Assembly (NCBI RefSeq): GCF_002258315.1
Contig: NZ_NOYD01000037.1
Location: 32,943-96,942 of the forward strand
DNA: 64,000 nucleotides
Origin: Rhodococcus sp. 06-462-5
GTDB lineage: Bacteria > Actinomycetota > Actinomycetes > Mycobacteriales > Mycobacteriaceae
Reading direction: 5' to 3'
The notes beneath the pieces were generated by a model. That model did no database searches. It saw only the letters and a list, made by a program, of their open reading frames with translations, and was not told the origin of the DNA. The translations under genes were made by a program, and so were the position numbers. Positions 43,893-53,307 of the stretch are shown here, in pieces (the stretch's first letter is position 1; each line of letters starts with the position of its first letter).

Positions 43893-44456
43893 ATGCGCAC
43901 TGTGATCGTGACCGCGTTCGTTTCGCTCGACGGTGTGATGGAAGGGCCGGGCGGTGAGGTGGGCTATCGCAACTCCGGGTGGACGTTTCAGGGAATCGAA
44001 TTCGATCCGGCAGCGTACGAGATCAAAGGACGTGAGCAGGAAGAAGCCACTGCGCTGCTGTTGGGCCGCACCTCGTACGAGGCATTTGCACCGATCTGGC
44101 CCACCATGGACGATTTCGCGGGGTACAACGCCATGCCGAGGTACGTGGTGTCGACGACGCTCGAGCAGGACGACTCACGCTGGCCGGCAACCGTTCTGCG
44201 CAGTATCGACGACGTTGCCGAGCTCAGGAACTCCGAGGGTGGGCCGATCTCGATACACGGTAGCGCCACCCTGGGCCGAAGTCTCGCCGACGCCGGGCTC
44301 GTCGATCGGTACCACCTTCTCGTCTTTCCACTCCTGCTCGGCGCGGGAAAGAGGCTGTTCAGTGAGGCCGACAAGGACACCACGCATCTCGAACTGGTCG
44401 AACACGAGGTCTACGGCAACGGAATTCAGAAGCAGGTGTTGGACGTACGTCGATGA
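43893..44456 (+). CDS. Dihydrofolate-reductase/RibD-C-family protein
   Basis: A 187-residue protein starting MRTVIVTAFVSLDGVMEGPGG and carrying LLLGRTSYEAFAPIWP and HGSATLGRSLADAGLVDRYHLLVFPLLLGAGKRL, split here at residues 124-158. These are typical of the RibD C-terminal (DHFR-like) family of uncharacterised NADPH reductases found in actinobacteria. It is not the housekeeping folA. It is convergent with the DUF503 gene, 16 bases away. Confidence 0.8.
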   Translation: MRTVIVTAFVSLDGVMEGPGGEVGYRNSGWTFQGIEFDPAAYEIKGREQEEATALLLGRTSYEAFAPIWPTMDDFAGYNAMPRYVVSTTLEQDDSRWPATVLRSIDDVAELRNSEGGPISIHGSATLGRSLADAGLVDRYHLLVFPLLLGAGKRLFSEADKDTTHLELVEHEVYGNGIQKQVLDVRR

Positions 44457-44472
44457 TCCGGCGGGGCGAGTC

Positions 44473-44769
44473 TCAGATGTCGTCGCTCCGGATGGTGCGC
44501 CGCCGAACGGAGACGAGTTGCAGCTCGGGCCGCGAGGCCGCGACGCGCTCGATTCGGTCGAGGACATCGGTGACGTGGTCGCGATCGCCTGCTACGACGG
44601 ACGCGCCTATACCTGCTCGCCTGTGCAACTCGCGGTGATCGGTTTCCGCCGCCGACACCGCGAACTTGCGTTGCATTTCGGAGATCACGGGCCGGATCAC
44701 GGAGCGCTTCTCTTTGAGTGAGTGAACATCTCCGAGAAGGAAGTCGAATTCTATCCATCCAATCCACAT
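44473..44769 (-). CDS. DUF503 (YlxP-like) family protein
   Basis: A 98-residue protein with MWIGWIEFDFLLGDVHSLKE KRS at the start and RRAGIGASVVAGDRDHVTDVLDR in the middle, matching the DUF503/YlxP family. Members are small, often near translation or ribosome-maturation genes; the molecular role is not settled. Here it stands alone between the DHFR-like gene and the GntR gene, transcribed away from the GntR gene. Confidence 0.78.
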   Translation of the reverse strand: MWIGWIEFDFLLGDVHSLKEKRSVIRPVISEMQRKFAVSAAETDHRELHRRAGIGASVVAGDRDHVTDVLDRIERVAASRPELQLVSVRRRTIRSDDI

Positions 44770-44861
44770 ATGCCGGACAGTCTACCGCCGGCGGGATACC
44801 CGAGCGCCCGGGATTCGACTCGGTGATGCTTCGGATGCGCACCATTCGCCGAACATGTTCG

Positions 44862-44867
44862 TACACT
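44862..44867 (+). promoter_or_regulatory. -10 element candidate for a leaderless gntR message (TACACT)
   Basis: TACACT fits TAnnnT and ends six bases before the A of ATG 44874, the spacing of leaderless transcripts that are common in actinobacteria. No clear Shine-Dalgarno precedes the ATG, which agrees with a leaderless message. A convincing -35 was not seen. Confidence 0.4.
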
Positions 44868-44873
44868 GGCGTC

Positions 44874-45548
44874 ATGGCTGCACCGGCGGGACATGGTTCA
44901 TTGCCGCCGAGCCTTGTCGAAATGGCGACTCGCCAGGTCCGATCAGAGGTGCTCAGCGGTGCGCTCGAGCCCGGATCTCGCGTGGTCGAGGAAACCCTGT
45001 GCGCGCGCCTCGGGATCAGCCGAGCGCCGGTACGTGAGGCGTTGCGCCTGTTGGCTCAGCAGGGTCTGGTCGAGCATCTGCCACGTCGCGGATTCCGAGT
45101 GACGGTATGGTCGGCAGAGGACATTCTCGAACTTTTCGAGCTCCGTCAGGTTCTCGAACGGCATGCGCTCGAGCGTGCGCTTCCGCTCACGTCGTCTCCG
45201 GACGGTGCGTTCGCGCCGGTGAGAACGGCGCTCGACGAGATGCGAGACGCCGATGCGCGGGGGGACACCCTGGAGAAGGACGACGCTCACCGGCGTTTCC
45301 ACGAGGCCATCGTGGCGTTGGCCGGTAGTCGCCAGCTCGATGTGGCGTATGCGCCGATCCTGCTGAAGCTGCAGCTACCGATGGCTCGCAACCTCAGAGA
45401 AGAAGCCCGAGTCGCCAATCCGGTCGACGGGATCCGACGTCACGAGTGGTTGCTCGACGCCATCGAATCGAACGAGCTGTCGGTGGCGCTCGCTGCGTTG
45501 AAGCAGCACGGCGAGCGGACTTACCTGCATCTCGAGAGTATTTCCTAA
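44874..45548 (+). CDS. GntR/FadR-family transcriptional regulator (FCD type)
   Basis: A 224-residue regulator. The winged-helix GntR domain shows VRSEVLSGALEPGSRVVEET and LGISRAPVREALRLLAQQGLV (residues 20-70). The C-terminal all-helical FCD domain has the metal or ligand signature with His residues in EKDDAHRRFHEAIVALAG. It precedes the allophanate hydrolase operon by 57 bases and shares its direction, so it is probably the local regulator. The start is set by the -10 spacing and lack of a coherent upstream extension. Confidence 0.87.
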   Translation: MAAPAGHGSLPPSLVEMATRQVRSEVLSGALEPGSRVVEETLCARLGISRAPVREALRLLAQQGLVEHLPRRGFRVTVWSAEDILELFELRQVLERHALERALPLTSSPDGAFAPVRTALDEMRDADARGDTLEKDDAHRRFHEAIVALAGSRQLDVAYAPILLKLQLPMARNLREEARVANPVDGIRRHEWLLDAIESNELSVALAALKQHGERTYLHLESIS

Positions 45549-45588
45549 CAGACTCGAAACACGGCAACAACCTGCAGTAACAGAAAAC

Positions 45589-45596
45589 TGTCGACA
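45589..45596. promoter_or_regulatory. Palindrome TGTCGACA upstream of allophanate hydrolase
   Basis: This 8-base palindrome lies ten bases before the ATG at 45606 in the 57-base gap after gntR. GntR/FadR operators often have T-GT-...-AC-A symmetry. It is a possible operator, but the core also equals a common 8-mer, so the support is weak. Confidence 0.25.
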
Positions 45597-45605
45597 ATCG
45601 ACGGT

Positions 45606-47438
45606 ATGAATTCAGACCTGGGACCGGCACTCGGCCCGACCGTCGCCGAGATGCTCGCGGCGTACAGAACCGGCACATCGACTCCCACTGCAACGGTGCA
45701 GGCGTTCTCGACCGCCGTGGCTGCACGCGGCGACGACGGAACGTGGATCACCGTCGTCGGCAGTGCGGAGTTGCTCTCGGCCGCCGCGGCACTCGAAGCG
45801 CGACCCGACGCACTGTCGCTACCGCTGTACGGAATTCCCTTCGGAGTCAAGGACAGCATCGATGTGGCCGGATACCCGACCACCCTCGCCTGTCCCGACT
45901 ACGCCTACACGCCGAATTCGACGGCCCCCGCAGTACAGGCGTTGGTCGACGCCGGTGCCATTTTCGTCGGCAAGACCAGCCTCGACCAGTTCGCGACCGG
46001 GCTGAACGGAACTCGTACGCCGCATCCCGTTCCGCGGAGCGTCTACGGCAACGACATGATCTCCGGTGGCTCCAGTTCCGGATCGGCGCTGGCCGTCGCC
46101 CTCGGGCAGGTGCCGTTCTGTGTGGCCACCGATACCGCAGGATCGGGTCGAGTGCCTGCCGCACTCAACGGCATCGTCGGATACAAGCCGTCGCGCGGAC
46201 TGATCAGCACCGTCGGCCTCGTCCCCGCCTGCAAGTCGCTGGACTGCATCACCCTGATGGCATCCACCGTCGAGGACCTCGACCTCGTCTTCGACGTCAT
46301 GTGCGCCGAGGACCCAGCGGACGGTTGGTCACGTCCGCGCGGAGGAAAGTACGACGGGCACGAGGTCACCGTGGGCCTACCGGACCTGCAGCAGCTGGAC
46401 TTCTTCGGCGACGCTGCCATGTTCGACGCGCATGCGGTTGCGCGCCGCGCGCTGCCCGAGAATGGATTGCGCACCACCGCAGTCGATCTGACGCCCTTCC
46501 TCGATGCCGGCTCGCTGCTGTATCAGGGACCGTGGGTCGCCGAGCGATTGGTCGAGTTCGACGAATTCCTCAGCGAGAAGCCCGATTCCATCGTTCCCGT
46601 CGTGCGGGAGATCTTTCTGGGAGGGCGGAAGTACAGTGCTGTCGACGCCTTCCGCGCATTGCAGTCGCTGCAAGAGCTTCGCGCTCGCGTTGCGCAGCTC
46701 TGGACGTCGATGGATGTGATGATCGTGCCGACCATCGGCACCACCTTCACCGTGCCGCAGGTACTCGCAGACCCCATCGCGTGCAATACGAAGCTCGGTC
46801 ACTACACCCACTTCGGGAACCTTCTCGATTTGACGGCCGTAGCGGTTCCCGTTGGGCTCACCCAGGACGGTCGACCGGTCAGCCTCATGGTGATCGGGCC
46901 TGCGCTGGCCGACGATACGATTCTCGCGGTCGCGGCCCGGTTGCTCGGAGAACGGCGCGACGTCTCACCGCCCCCAGAAGCCGAAGGTTCGGCAATCGAG
47001 ACCGTGGACATCGTCGTTGCCGGGCATCACCTGTCGGGGGAGCGCGCCAACCCGCAGCTGCTCGAGCTGGGCGGGGCCCTGGTCGAGGCCACGTCCACCG
47101 CGCCGACGTACACACTGCTTCGGATCGGGACCGCCGATCCGACACCCGGACTGCTGCGAGTTCCTCTCGGCGGCAGCGCAATCGACGTGGAGAGGTGGCG
47201 TCTGCCCGCCACTTCTCTTGCGGTACTCGCGGGCAGAATGCCAGCGGTACTCGCTCTGGGACGAGTACTGCTGGCCGACGGTTCCGACGTTCTCGGCTAC
47301 GTCTGCGACGCCACTGTGCAGACCGGCGCGCAGCGGCACACCGTCGACGACATCAGCGAGTTCGGTGGCTGGCGGGCATATTCCCGGGCGATCAGTTCTG
47401 CTCACGACACTTCCATTGCAGCACAGGAGATCTCATGA
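45606..47438 (+). CDS. atzF: Allophanate hydrolase (AtzF type)
   Basis: A 610-residue amidase-signature enzyme that converts allophanate to ammonia and CO2. The Ser-cisSer-Lys triad is visible: Lys82 in GVKDS, cis-Ser in GGSSSGS (154-160) and Ser180 in DTAGSGR. The second part, from about residue 460, is the small C-terminal domain of AtzF, whose stand-alone cousin is the 128-residue gene at 3762. Upstream and downstream genes are GntR, an isochorismatase-family amidase and a permease, fitting biuret or ureide nitrogen use. The stop overlaps the next start (ATGA). Confidence 0.88.
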   Translation: MNSDLGPALGPTVAEMLAAYRTGTSTPTATVQAFSTAVAARGDDGTWITVVGSAELLSAAAALEARPDALSLPLYGIPFGVKDSIDVAGYPTTLACPDYAYTPNSTAPAVQALVDAGAIFVGKTSLDQFATGLNGTRTPHPVPRSVYGNDMISGGSSSGSALAVALGQVPFCVATDTAGSGRVPAALNGIVGYKPSRGLISTVGLVPACKSLDCITLMASTVEDLDLVFDVMCAEDPADGWSRPRGGKYDGHEVTVGLPDLQQLDFFGDAAMFDAHAVARRALPENGLRTTAVDLTPFLDAGSLLYQGPWVAERLVEFDEFLSEKPDSIVPVVREIFLGGRKYSAVDAFRALQSLQELRARVAQLWTSMDVMIVPTIGTTFTVPQVLADPIACNTKLGHYTHFGNLLDLTAVAVPVGLTQDGRPVSLMVIGPALADDTILAVAARLLGERRDVSPPPEAEGSAIETVDIVVAGHHLSGERANPQLLELGGALVEATSTAPTYTLLRIGTADPTPGLLRVPLGGSAIDVERWRLPATSLAVLAGRMPAVLALGRVLLADGSDVLGYVCDATVQTGAQRHTVDDISEFGGWRAYSRAISSAHDTSIAAQEIS

Positions 47439-48148
47439 CCTCAGCACACACACCGGAAACGTCGATACCGTCGGCGTCACCAACGGAGTTCACCATCGAT
47501 GCCGCGACGACGGCACTGCTCGTCATCGACATGCAGAGGGACTTTCTGCTCCCCGGGGGGTTCGGTGAGAGCCTCGGCAACGATGTCGGCCTGCTCCGAT
47601 CCGTGATCGAACCGCTCGCAGGTCTCATCGCCGTGGCCAGGGAAGCGGGGATACCCGTGATCCACACCAGAGAGGGGCATCTACCGGACCTGTCGGACTG
47701 CCCGCCGGCGAAATTGCGCCGCGGCACGCCCTCTCAGCGGATCGGCGATCCAGGCGCGTTCGGCCGCATCCTCGTTCGTGGTGAGTACGGTCACGACATC
47801 GTCGACGAACTGGCACCGCTCGAGGGCGAGACCGTCATCGACAAGCCCGGAAAAGGGGCGTTCTACGCCACCGAGCTCTCCGAGATCCTCACGAGCGCCG
47901 GAATCACCACCCTGCTCGTCACCGGTGTGACGACCGAGGTGTGCGTGCACACCACGGTGCGGGAGGCCAACGATCGAGGGTACGAGTGCCTCGTGGTGAC
48001 GGACTGTGTCGGTTCGTACTTCCCGGAGTTTCAGCGTGTGGGCCTCGAGATGATCTCGGCTCAGGGCGGCATTTTCGGTTGGACCGCGCCGTCGCAGGAC
48101 GTCGTGGCCGCGTTGGTTGCACTCGTCCCCACCTCGGCAAGTCGATAG
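47435..48148 (+). CDS. Isochorismatase-family amidohydrolase (biuret-hydrolase-like)
   Basis: A 237-residue cysteine hydrolase. The catalytic triad of this family is visible: Asp32 in LLVIDMQRDFL, a Lys in DKPGKGAF (near residue 140) and Cys170 in GVTTEVCVH. The segment REGHLPDLSDCPPAK resembles biuret hydrolases and RutB-like ureidoacrylate amidases. Next to allophanate hydrolase, biuret to allophanate plus ammonia is the most natural reaction, but RutB-like or other ureide substrates remain possible. Translationally coupled to the upstream gene. Confidence 0.83.
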   Translation: MTSAHTPETSIPSASPTEFTIDAATTALLVIDMQRDFLLPGGFGESLGNDVGLLRSVIEPLAGLIAVAREAGIPVIHTREGHLPDLSDCPPAKLRRGTPSQRIGDPGAFGRILVRGEYGHDIVDELAPLEGETVIDKPGKGAFYATELSEILTSAGITTLLVTGVTTEVCVHTTVREANDRGYECLVVTDCVGSYFPEFQRVGLEMISAQGGIFGWTAPSQDVVAALVALVPTSASR

Positions 48149-48156
48149 GACCGAAC

Positions 48157-49737
48157 ATGACCATGGACGTGAAAGACTCACCCGCTGCGGGCTCCTCGCC
48201 CTCGTTCACCCTCCCGTGGTGGACGAAGGGCGACACCAACGCATTCTTCGGACTCGGCTTCAACATTCTCGTCAACGTGCTCACTCTGACGACATTGAGC
48301 ATCGCGGTGGTCGGAATTCCGGGAACCGACGTCCTCGGGACTCTGCTGCCTGCCCTCGGGATCGCCCTGATCCTGGGGAACCTGTACTACATGGTTCTCG
48401 CTCGTCGACTTGCCAAGCGCGAGAACCGAACCGATGTGACGGCGCTACCGTACGGCCCGAGCGTTCCGCACATGTTCATCGTCGTGTTCGTGGTCATGCT
48501 CCCGGTCTACCTGGCGACGGGTGACGCGGTGCAGGCATGGGCGGCGGGGCTCGCCTGGGCCTTCATGATCGGCATCATCGTCATGATCGGAGCGTTCGTC
48601 GGGCCCTACATTCGCAGGATCACCCCGCGCGCGGCGATGCTCGGTACGTTGGCCGGCATCTCCATCACGTTCATCGCGATGCGCCCGGCCGCGCAGATGT
48701 GGGAGGCAGCCTGGATCGGGTTGCCCGTTCTCGCAATCATTCTCATCGGCTTCTTCACGGATGTGAAGCTGCCCGGCAACATTCCGGTCGGTCTCGCCGC
48801 GCTCCTGGTGGGCACTGCGATCGGCTGGATCGGCGGATACATGTCCGTGCCGGACGTGACCGAGGCCGCAGGCAATATCGCGCTGGGCCTTCCCGACCTA
48901 CGCCTCGACCTGCTTCTCGACGGTCTCGGCAATCTGGCACCGCTGCTCGCCACCGCAATCCCGTTGGGTGTCTACAACTTCACGGAGGCGATGAGCAACG
49001 TCGAAAGCGCGTCCGCTGCCGGAGACAACTACAACCTCCGCAGTGTGCTGCTCGCCGATGGATTCGGGGCCGTTGTCGGATCTGCCTTCGGATCGCCGTT
49101 CCCGCCTGCTGTCTACATCGGCCATCCGGGCTGGAAAGACGCGGGCGGCCGAACCGGGTACTCGCTCGCGTCGGGCATCGCGATCGGACTCATGTGTTTT
49201 CTCGGGCTCTTCGGACTGCTGGCAACGCTGCTTCCGATACCCGCGATCGTCCCGATTCTGTTGTACATCGGCCTGCTGATCGGTGCCCAGGCATTCCAGT
49301 CGGTGCCGAAGCTGCACGCCATCGCGGTGGTCGTGGCACTGCTACCGAACCTCGCGGAGTGGGCGGTGGGTCTGATCGACAACGCACTCAGCGCGGCAGG
49401 CACGTCGGCGACGGAAGTGGGAAGCGAGGCACTGGGTCAGGCGGGTGTCGTTTACGACGGGCTGAAGACATTCGGGTCGGGAGCGGTACTCGCAGGGCTC
49501 ATGTTGGGCACCATCGTCACATTCGTTCTCGACAAACGGTTTCTCGCCGCCGCAACAGCGAGTGGGGTGGCCGCGGCACTGTCGTGGGTCGGTCTGATCC
49601 ACTCGCACGAGGTGGGATGGGCAGCCAATCCCCAAGTGGCCCTGGGCTATCTGTTCTTCGGGCTGGTGTGTCTGGCGTACTCGCGGCTGATTTCCGTCCC
49701 GAAGCCGACGACCGAGCCACAACCGGTCGGGGAGTAG
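48157..49737 (+). CDS. NCS2-like nucleobase/xanthine-type permease
   Basis: A 526-residue polytopic membrane protein with many hydrophobic segments. Features include ENRTDVTALPYGPSVPHMF, the conserved gate region, and ESASAAGDNYNLRSVLLADG, resembling nucleobase:cation symporter-2 and AzgA-like permeases. It follows the amidohydrolase by eight bases with AGGA before the ATG. It likely imports the nitrogen compound of this cluster, such as a ureide or heterocycle. The substrate is inference from context. Confidence 0.82.
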   Translation: MTMDVKDSPAAGSSPSFTLPWWTKGDTNAFFGLGFNILVNVLTLTTLSIAVVGIPGTDVLGTLLPALGIALILGNLYYMVLARRLAKRENRTDVTALPYGPSVPHMFIVVFVVMLPVYLATGDAVQAWAAGLAWAFMIGIIVMIGAFVGPYIRRITPRAAMLGTLAGISITFIAMRPAAQMWEAAWIGLPVLAIILIGFFTDVKLPGNIPVGLAALLVGTAIGWIGGYMSVPDVTEAAGNIALGLPDLRLDLLLDGLGNLAPLLATAIPLGVYNFTEAMSNVESASAAGDNYNLRSVLLADGFGAVVGSAFGSPFPPAVYIGHPGWKDAGGRTGYSLASGIAIGLMCFLGLFGLLATLLPIPAIVPILLYIGLLIGAQAFQSVPKLHAIAVVVALLPNLAEWAVGLIDNALSAAGTSATEVGSEALGQAGVVYDGLKTFGSGAVLAGLMLGTIVTFVLDKRFLAAATASGVAAALSWVGLIHSHEVGWAANPQVALGYLFFGLVCLAYSRLISVPKPTTEPQPVGE

Positions 49738-49742
49738 GGCAT

Positions 49743-49772
49743 CCCGATGCGGGCCGCACGGCCCGCATCGGG
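49743..49772. terminator. Bidirectional hairpin terminator
   Basis: Perfect 13-base arms CCCGATGCGGGCC (49743-49755) and GGCCCGCATCGGG (49760-49772) around a 4-base loop lie between the convergent ends of the permease (49737) and the carboxylic acid reductase (49780). It should stop transcription from both sides. Confidence 0.8.
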
Positions 49773-49779
49773 AACTTCT

Positions 49780-52700
49780 CTAGCGCTTGCTCACGAGCTC
49801 GAGCGCCACGAGATCGGAGAGATACTTCTCGATCAACTCGCGCCCGAGGTGCGGAATATCCCCGACGGCCGAGGCGAACTCGTCGGCGGGCAGCATCGCC
49901 CCGGACGACGGGTGTTGCGGGTGTGCGTAAGACTCGATCAGGGGGAGCAGCGAGTGCGAACGCTGCTTCTCCGGAAGAGCCTCGACTGCTGCGTTGAAAC
50001 GCTCGAACCACTCGTCGTAGTTGTCGACTATCTCGATGTCGCGACCTGCGGCACGGATCCAATCGACGAACGTGTCCAGCGAGATGTCGTCGTCGTGTGG
50101 GTTGAGGATGTCGAAGGTTCGGTAGCCCGAGGTATCCCCACCCGCGATCGACGTGATGGCGGAGGCGCTGAAATCGGCCGGCAATCCGTCGTAGTGGGCC
50201 AGGGGTCGACCCTTCTCGTCGGTCGGTGCCCCGGTGTCGGTAGCGTAGAACGTGTGTGGGGCCAGACCGGTTGCGACGACCGACAGGATCAAACGCGTGA
50301 ACACGTCCGGCACGTTGAGCTGACCCGTCCAGGTGCTGTGCGCCAGAATCATGTCCGAGCGGAAGACCGAGACGGGCAGCCCGAACTCGTCGAACGCATT
50401 GCGCAACAGCACTTCACCGGCCCACTTGGAGTTTCCGTAGCCGTTGGCGTACGAATCGTCCACGGCCCGCGACGGACTGTCGACACGGATGTCGCCGTTT
50501 TCCCGGAATTCCTCGACGCCCGCTGCGACGGCCACCGTCGACAGGTAGGTCACCGGCTTGACATGGTCGGTCAGCGCCAGCCGGATGACCTCGGCCGTGC
50601 CGACGACGTTGGGTCCGAAGAGATGCTCGTACGGTAGGGCATGGTTCACCAGCGCTGCGGGGTGGACGATGCGATCCACCCGTTCGGCCAGCGCCTCGAA
50701 TGCCTTGTGATCCAGGCCGAAGTGAGGTGTCCCGAGATCGCCTGCCACGACCTCGAGAGCGGCGTCGGCCAAGGTTCGATAGCGCGCCGACAGAGCCGCG
50801 TCTCCACTGTCGAAGGCTGCATCGAGACGAGCTCTTGCGTCGGAATCGGATCGTCCGCGCACCAGGCAGACCACCTTTCCGCCGACCTCGGCCATGCGCT
50901 CGAGCCATTCCAGGCAGAGGAAGCGGCCGAGGTATCCGTTGGCACCGGTCAGTAGCACCGTGTTGGTCTGTTCTCGTGGGCCGGGAACTCGGTGTGCGGC
51001 GTCGAGGAGCGCGTCGTCGAGAAATGCCGACAGACGCAGGTCGGAAGCGTGTGCAACGGCGGCACCGCGACCGTGCACCGAGGCGAATGTCGCTGTGTCC
51101 GAATCGTTGTCGCGAGCCGAGGAAATGTACTCGGCCAGCGCTGCGAGGTCCATGGCGGGTCCGGTGATCACTCCGACCGGAACATCGACATCGTAGATCT
51201 CACGGAGAAGCGTGGAGAACGTCAACGCCGACAACGAATCTCCGCCCAAGTCGCTGAAGTGGGCTTCGGGGCGAACATCGGACCCGGCGCACCCCAGCAG
51301 GGCCTGTGCGGCGTCGCCGACCGTGGTCAGAACGGGGGCATCGGCACCACTGCGCCTGAGTTCGCGCAGGCGATCGTTCTGACCGGTTTCGAGTTCCGCA
51401 TAGCGACGCTCGAGTTCTTCTCCGTAGCGCTCGACGAGTTTGGGCCGCAGTTGCTTGCCTGCACCGGACAACAGTCCGTTCTCCTGTGTGAACGGGTTGT
51501 GTTCGATGATCACCTCGCGCGGAATCTCGTACGAATTCAGCGCTTCCGTGCGAGCGATGTGCTGCAACGACTCGATGACCGAACCCGCAGTCGTGTCTGG
51601 GTCGGCCGGTACGACAACTGCCAGGAGATACGCCCGCTGGCTGTTGCCGTACAGGAATATCTGATCGACCAGCTCGCTGGTACCGAACAGGGCTTCGAGG
51701 CGCGCCAGTGCCACGAACTCGCCCTGAGCCAGTTTCAGAACGTTCTTTCGCCGGTCGACGTAGGCGAGTCGGTCCGGCTCGATCTCGGCGACGACGTCAC
51801 CGGTGCGATAGAAGCCCTCGGAGTCGAAGACGTCGGCCGTGACGTCCGGGCGCTTGTAGTAACCGGGAATGATGGACGTCGTCTTGAGCAGGAGCTCACC
51901 GCGCGGATGCGGTGTGTCGGTGGAGAAGTAGCCGAGTTCGGGTACGTCGTCGAGCTTGTATTCGATCACCGGCGGGCGTTGCACGACGCCGTCGTGCAAC
52001 ACCATTCCGGCTTCGGTGGAGCCGTAGTTGTCGCTCACCTCGATATCGAGTAGCTCCGTGACGAAGTCCTTGACCTCGACGGCGATCGGTGCGGTGCCGA
52101 CCATGGCTGCGAGGACGCGACCGCCGAATTGTTCGATCCTGTTGCGTTCGAGGACCTCCCGGCGCGTCCTGTCGGCATCGCCGCCGGCAGAGCGTTCGGT
52201 CTCGCGGTCGATCTCGGCGAGAACGTTGTGTCGGATCATCTCGCAGACCCGCGGGATCAACAGTGCCATCGTGGGCCGAGCGAGCGCGAAGTCCTCGAAC
52301 AGGGTGGACAGGTCGCTCGCCCCTGCGAAGTGGACGGTGCCGCCGGCCGCAAGAGTCGAGAAGACGAGGCCACGGCCGGCCAGGTGACTCATCGGAAGGT
52401 AGTCGAGTGTGATGACCGGGAAGGCCGGCCCGTTCGTGGACTCGGAGGAAGCTCCGGTGTGGTGCCAGGCTCCGGTCCATGCTCCGCACACGATTCGTTC
52501 GGTGTGCATCGCCCCCTTGGGAGTTCCGGTGCTGCCGGAGGTGTAGATCAGCGTCGCGAGTCGGTCGGGATCCTCGGCATCGGGTAGTGGAACCTCCGGC
52601 AGTTGCGCGCCGTCGCGAACCAGCTCGGTGAGCGGCCGAACGAAGATTCCCACCTGTTCGGCATCGCTGCGGGCGGACTCCATGAGCCGTGCGTGCGTGT

Positions 52701-53307
52701 CGATTGCACCGTCGTAGTCGAGGACGACGATTCGCCGAATGGATCGACAATGCGTGGCAACCTGGATTGCGACGGCCAGGTTGTCGACATCGGCTGCGAG
52801 GACGACGGGTTCGACCTCGTCTGCGATGGCCGAGAGCTGGCCCGCGGTGGCACCGGCCTGCAAGGGAACGGCGATCGCGCCGAGTCGGATGGTGGCCAAT
52901 TCCGCGATGACGTAGTCGGCACTCGCGAATCCCAGGGTTGCGAAGAAGTCTCCCGGAGCGATACCGAACGCGTCGTGCGTCAGCGCCGAGGCCAGCGCGC
53001 CTGCGTCGTTCCAGGCTCGGCCGTAGGTGACGGTGTCGAAGCGTGGGAGCAGGCGAAGGCTGTTCGTATCGTCGATTCGCGCGATCTCTCGGGCACGGCG
53101 GCCGAGGGCCGGCCGGTCGGAGTAACGCGTCATGATCTCGGCAACCACGCGGGCGAGATTGGGCGACAACTCCTGGGCGGCGTCGGCCACTGCGCTGTCC
53201 GGCTCAGCGGCTCGAAACGCGTGGTCGGACTCGTGCAGCTCGTGGAATCTACTGCGCTGCCTGCTCTGACGATCCTGTCGGCTGTCGACGGCCAATGTGT
53301 GCGTCAT
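49780..53307 (-). CDS. car: Carboxylic acid reductase (A-PCP-R tri-domain)
   Basis: A 1,175-residue enzyme that reduces carboxylic acids to aldehydes using ATP and NADPH. The adenylation domain has the P-loop YTSGSTGTPKG (254-264), NYGSTEAGMV, and TGDVVAEIEPDRLAYVDRRKN. The carrier domain follows with DLGGDSLSALTF, its phosphopantetheine Ser at about residue 691. The reductase domain starts NTVLLTGANGYLGRFLC and has the YGNSKWAGE Tyr-x3-Lys site. ATG 53307 has GAGGGAG just upstream. It needs a phosphopantetheinyl transferase, not seen here. Substrates in this family include aromatic and fatty acids. Confidence 0.92.
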   Translation of the reverse strand: MTHTLAVDSRQDRQSRQRSRFHELHESDHAFRAAEPDSAVADAAQELSPNLARVVAEIMTRYSDRPALGRRAREIARIDDTNSLRLLPRFDTVTYGRAWNDAGALASALTHDAFGIAPGDFFATLGFASADYVIAELATIRLGAIAVPLQAGATAGQLSAIADEVEPVVLAADVDNLAVAIQVATHCRSIRRIVVLDYDGAIDTHARLMESARSDAEQVGIFVRPLTELVRDGAQLPEVPLPDAEDPDRLATLIYTSGSTGTPKGAMHTERIVCGAWTGAWHHTGASSESTNGPAFPVITLDYLPMSHLAGRGLVFSTLAAGGTVHFAGASDLSTLFEDFALARPTMALLIPRVCEMIRHNVLAEIDRETERSAGGDADRTRREVLERNRIEQFGGRVLAAMVGTAPIAVEVKDFVTELLDIEVSDNYGSTEAGMVLHDGVVQRPPVIEYKLDDVPELGYFSTDTPHPRGELLLKTTSIIPGYYKRPDVTADVFDSEGFYRTGDVVAEIEPDRLAYVDRRKNVLKLAQGEFVALARLEALFGTSELVDQIFLYGNSQRAYLLAVVVPADPDTTAGSVIESLQHIARTEALNSYEIPREVIIEHNPFTQENGLLSGAGKQLRPKLVERYGEELERRYAELETGQNDRLRELRRSGADAPVLTTVGDAAQALLGCAGSDVRPEAHFSDLGGDSLSALTFSTLLREIYDVDVPVGVITGPAMDLAALAEYISSARDNDSDTATFASVHGRGAAVAHASDLRLSAFLDDALLDAAHRVPGPREQTNTVLLTGANGYLGRFLCLEWLERMAEVGGKVVCLVRGRSDSDARARLDAAFDSGDAALSARYRTLADAALEVVAGDLGTPHFGLDHKAFEALAERVDRIVHPAALVNHALPYEHLFGPNVVGTAEVIRLALTDHVKPVTYLSTVAVAAGVEEFRENGDIRVDSPSRAVDDSYANGYGNSKWAGEVLLRNAFDEFGLPVSVFRSDMILAHSTWTGQLNVPDVFTRLILSVVATGLAPHTFYATDTGAPTDEKGRPLAHYDGLPADFSASAITSIAGGDTSGYRTFDILNPHDDDISLDTFVDWIRAAGRDIEIVDNYDEWFERFNAAVEALPEKQRSHSLLPLIESYAHPQHPSSGAMLPADEFASAVGDIPHLGRELIEKYLSDLVALELVSKR

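Noticed and set aside
45743..48148. 801-residue plus-strand open frame
   Set aside because: Its first two thirds are an out-of-frame, Arg-rich shadow of AtzF; only its last 237 residues are a real protein, starting at 47435.
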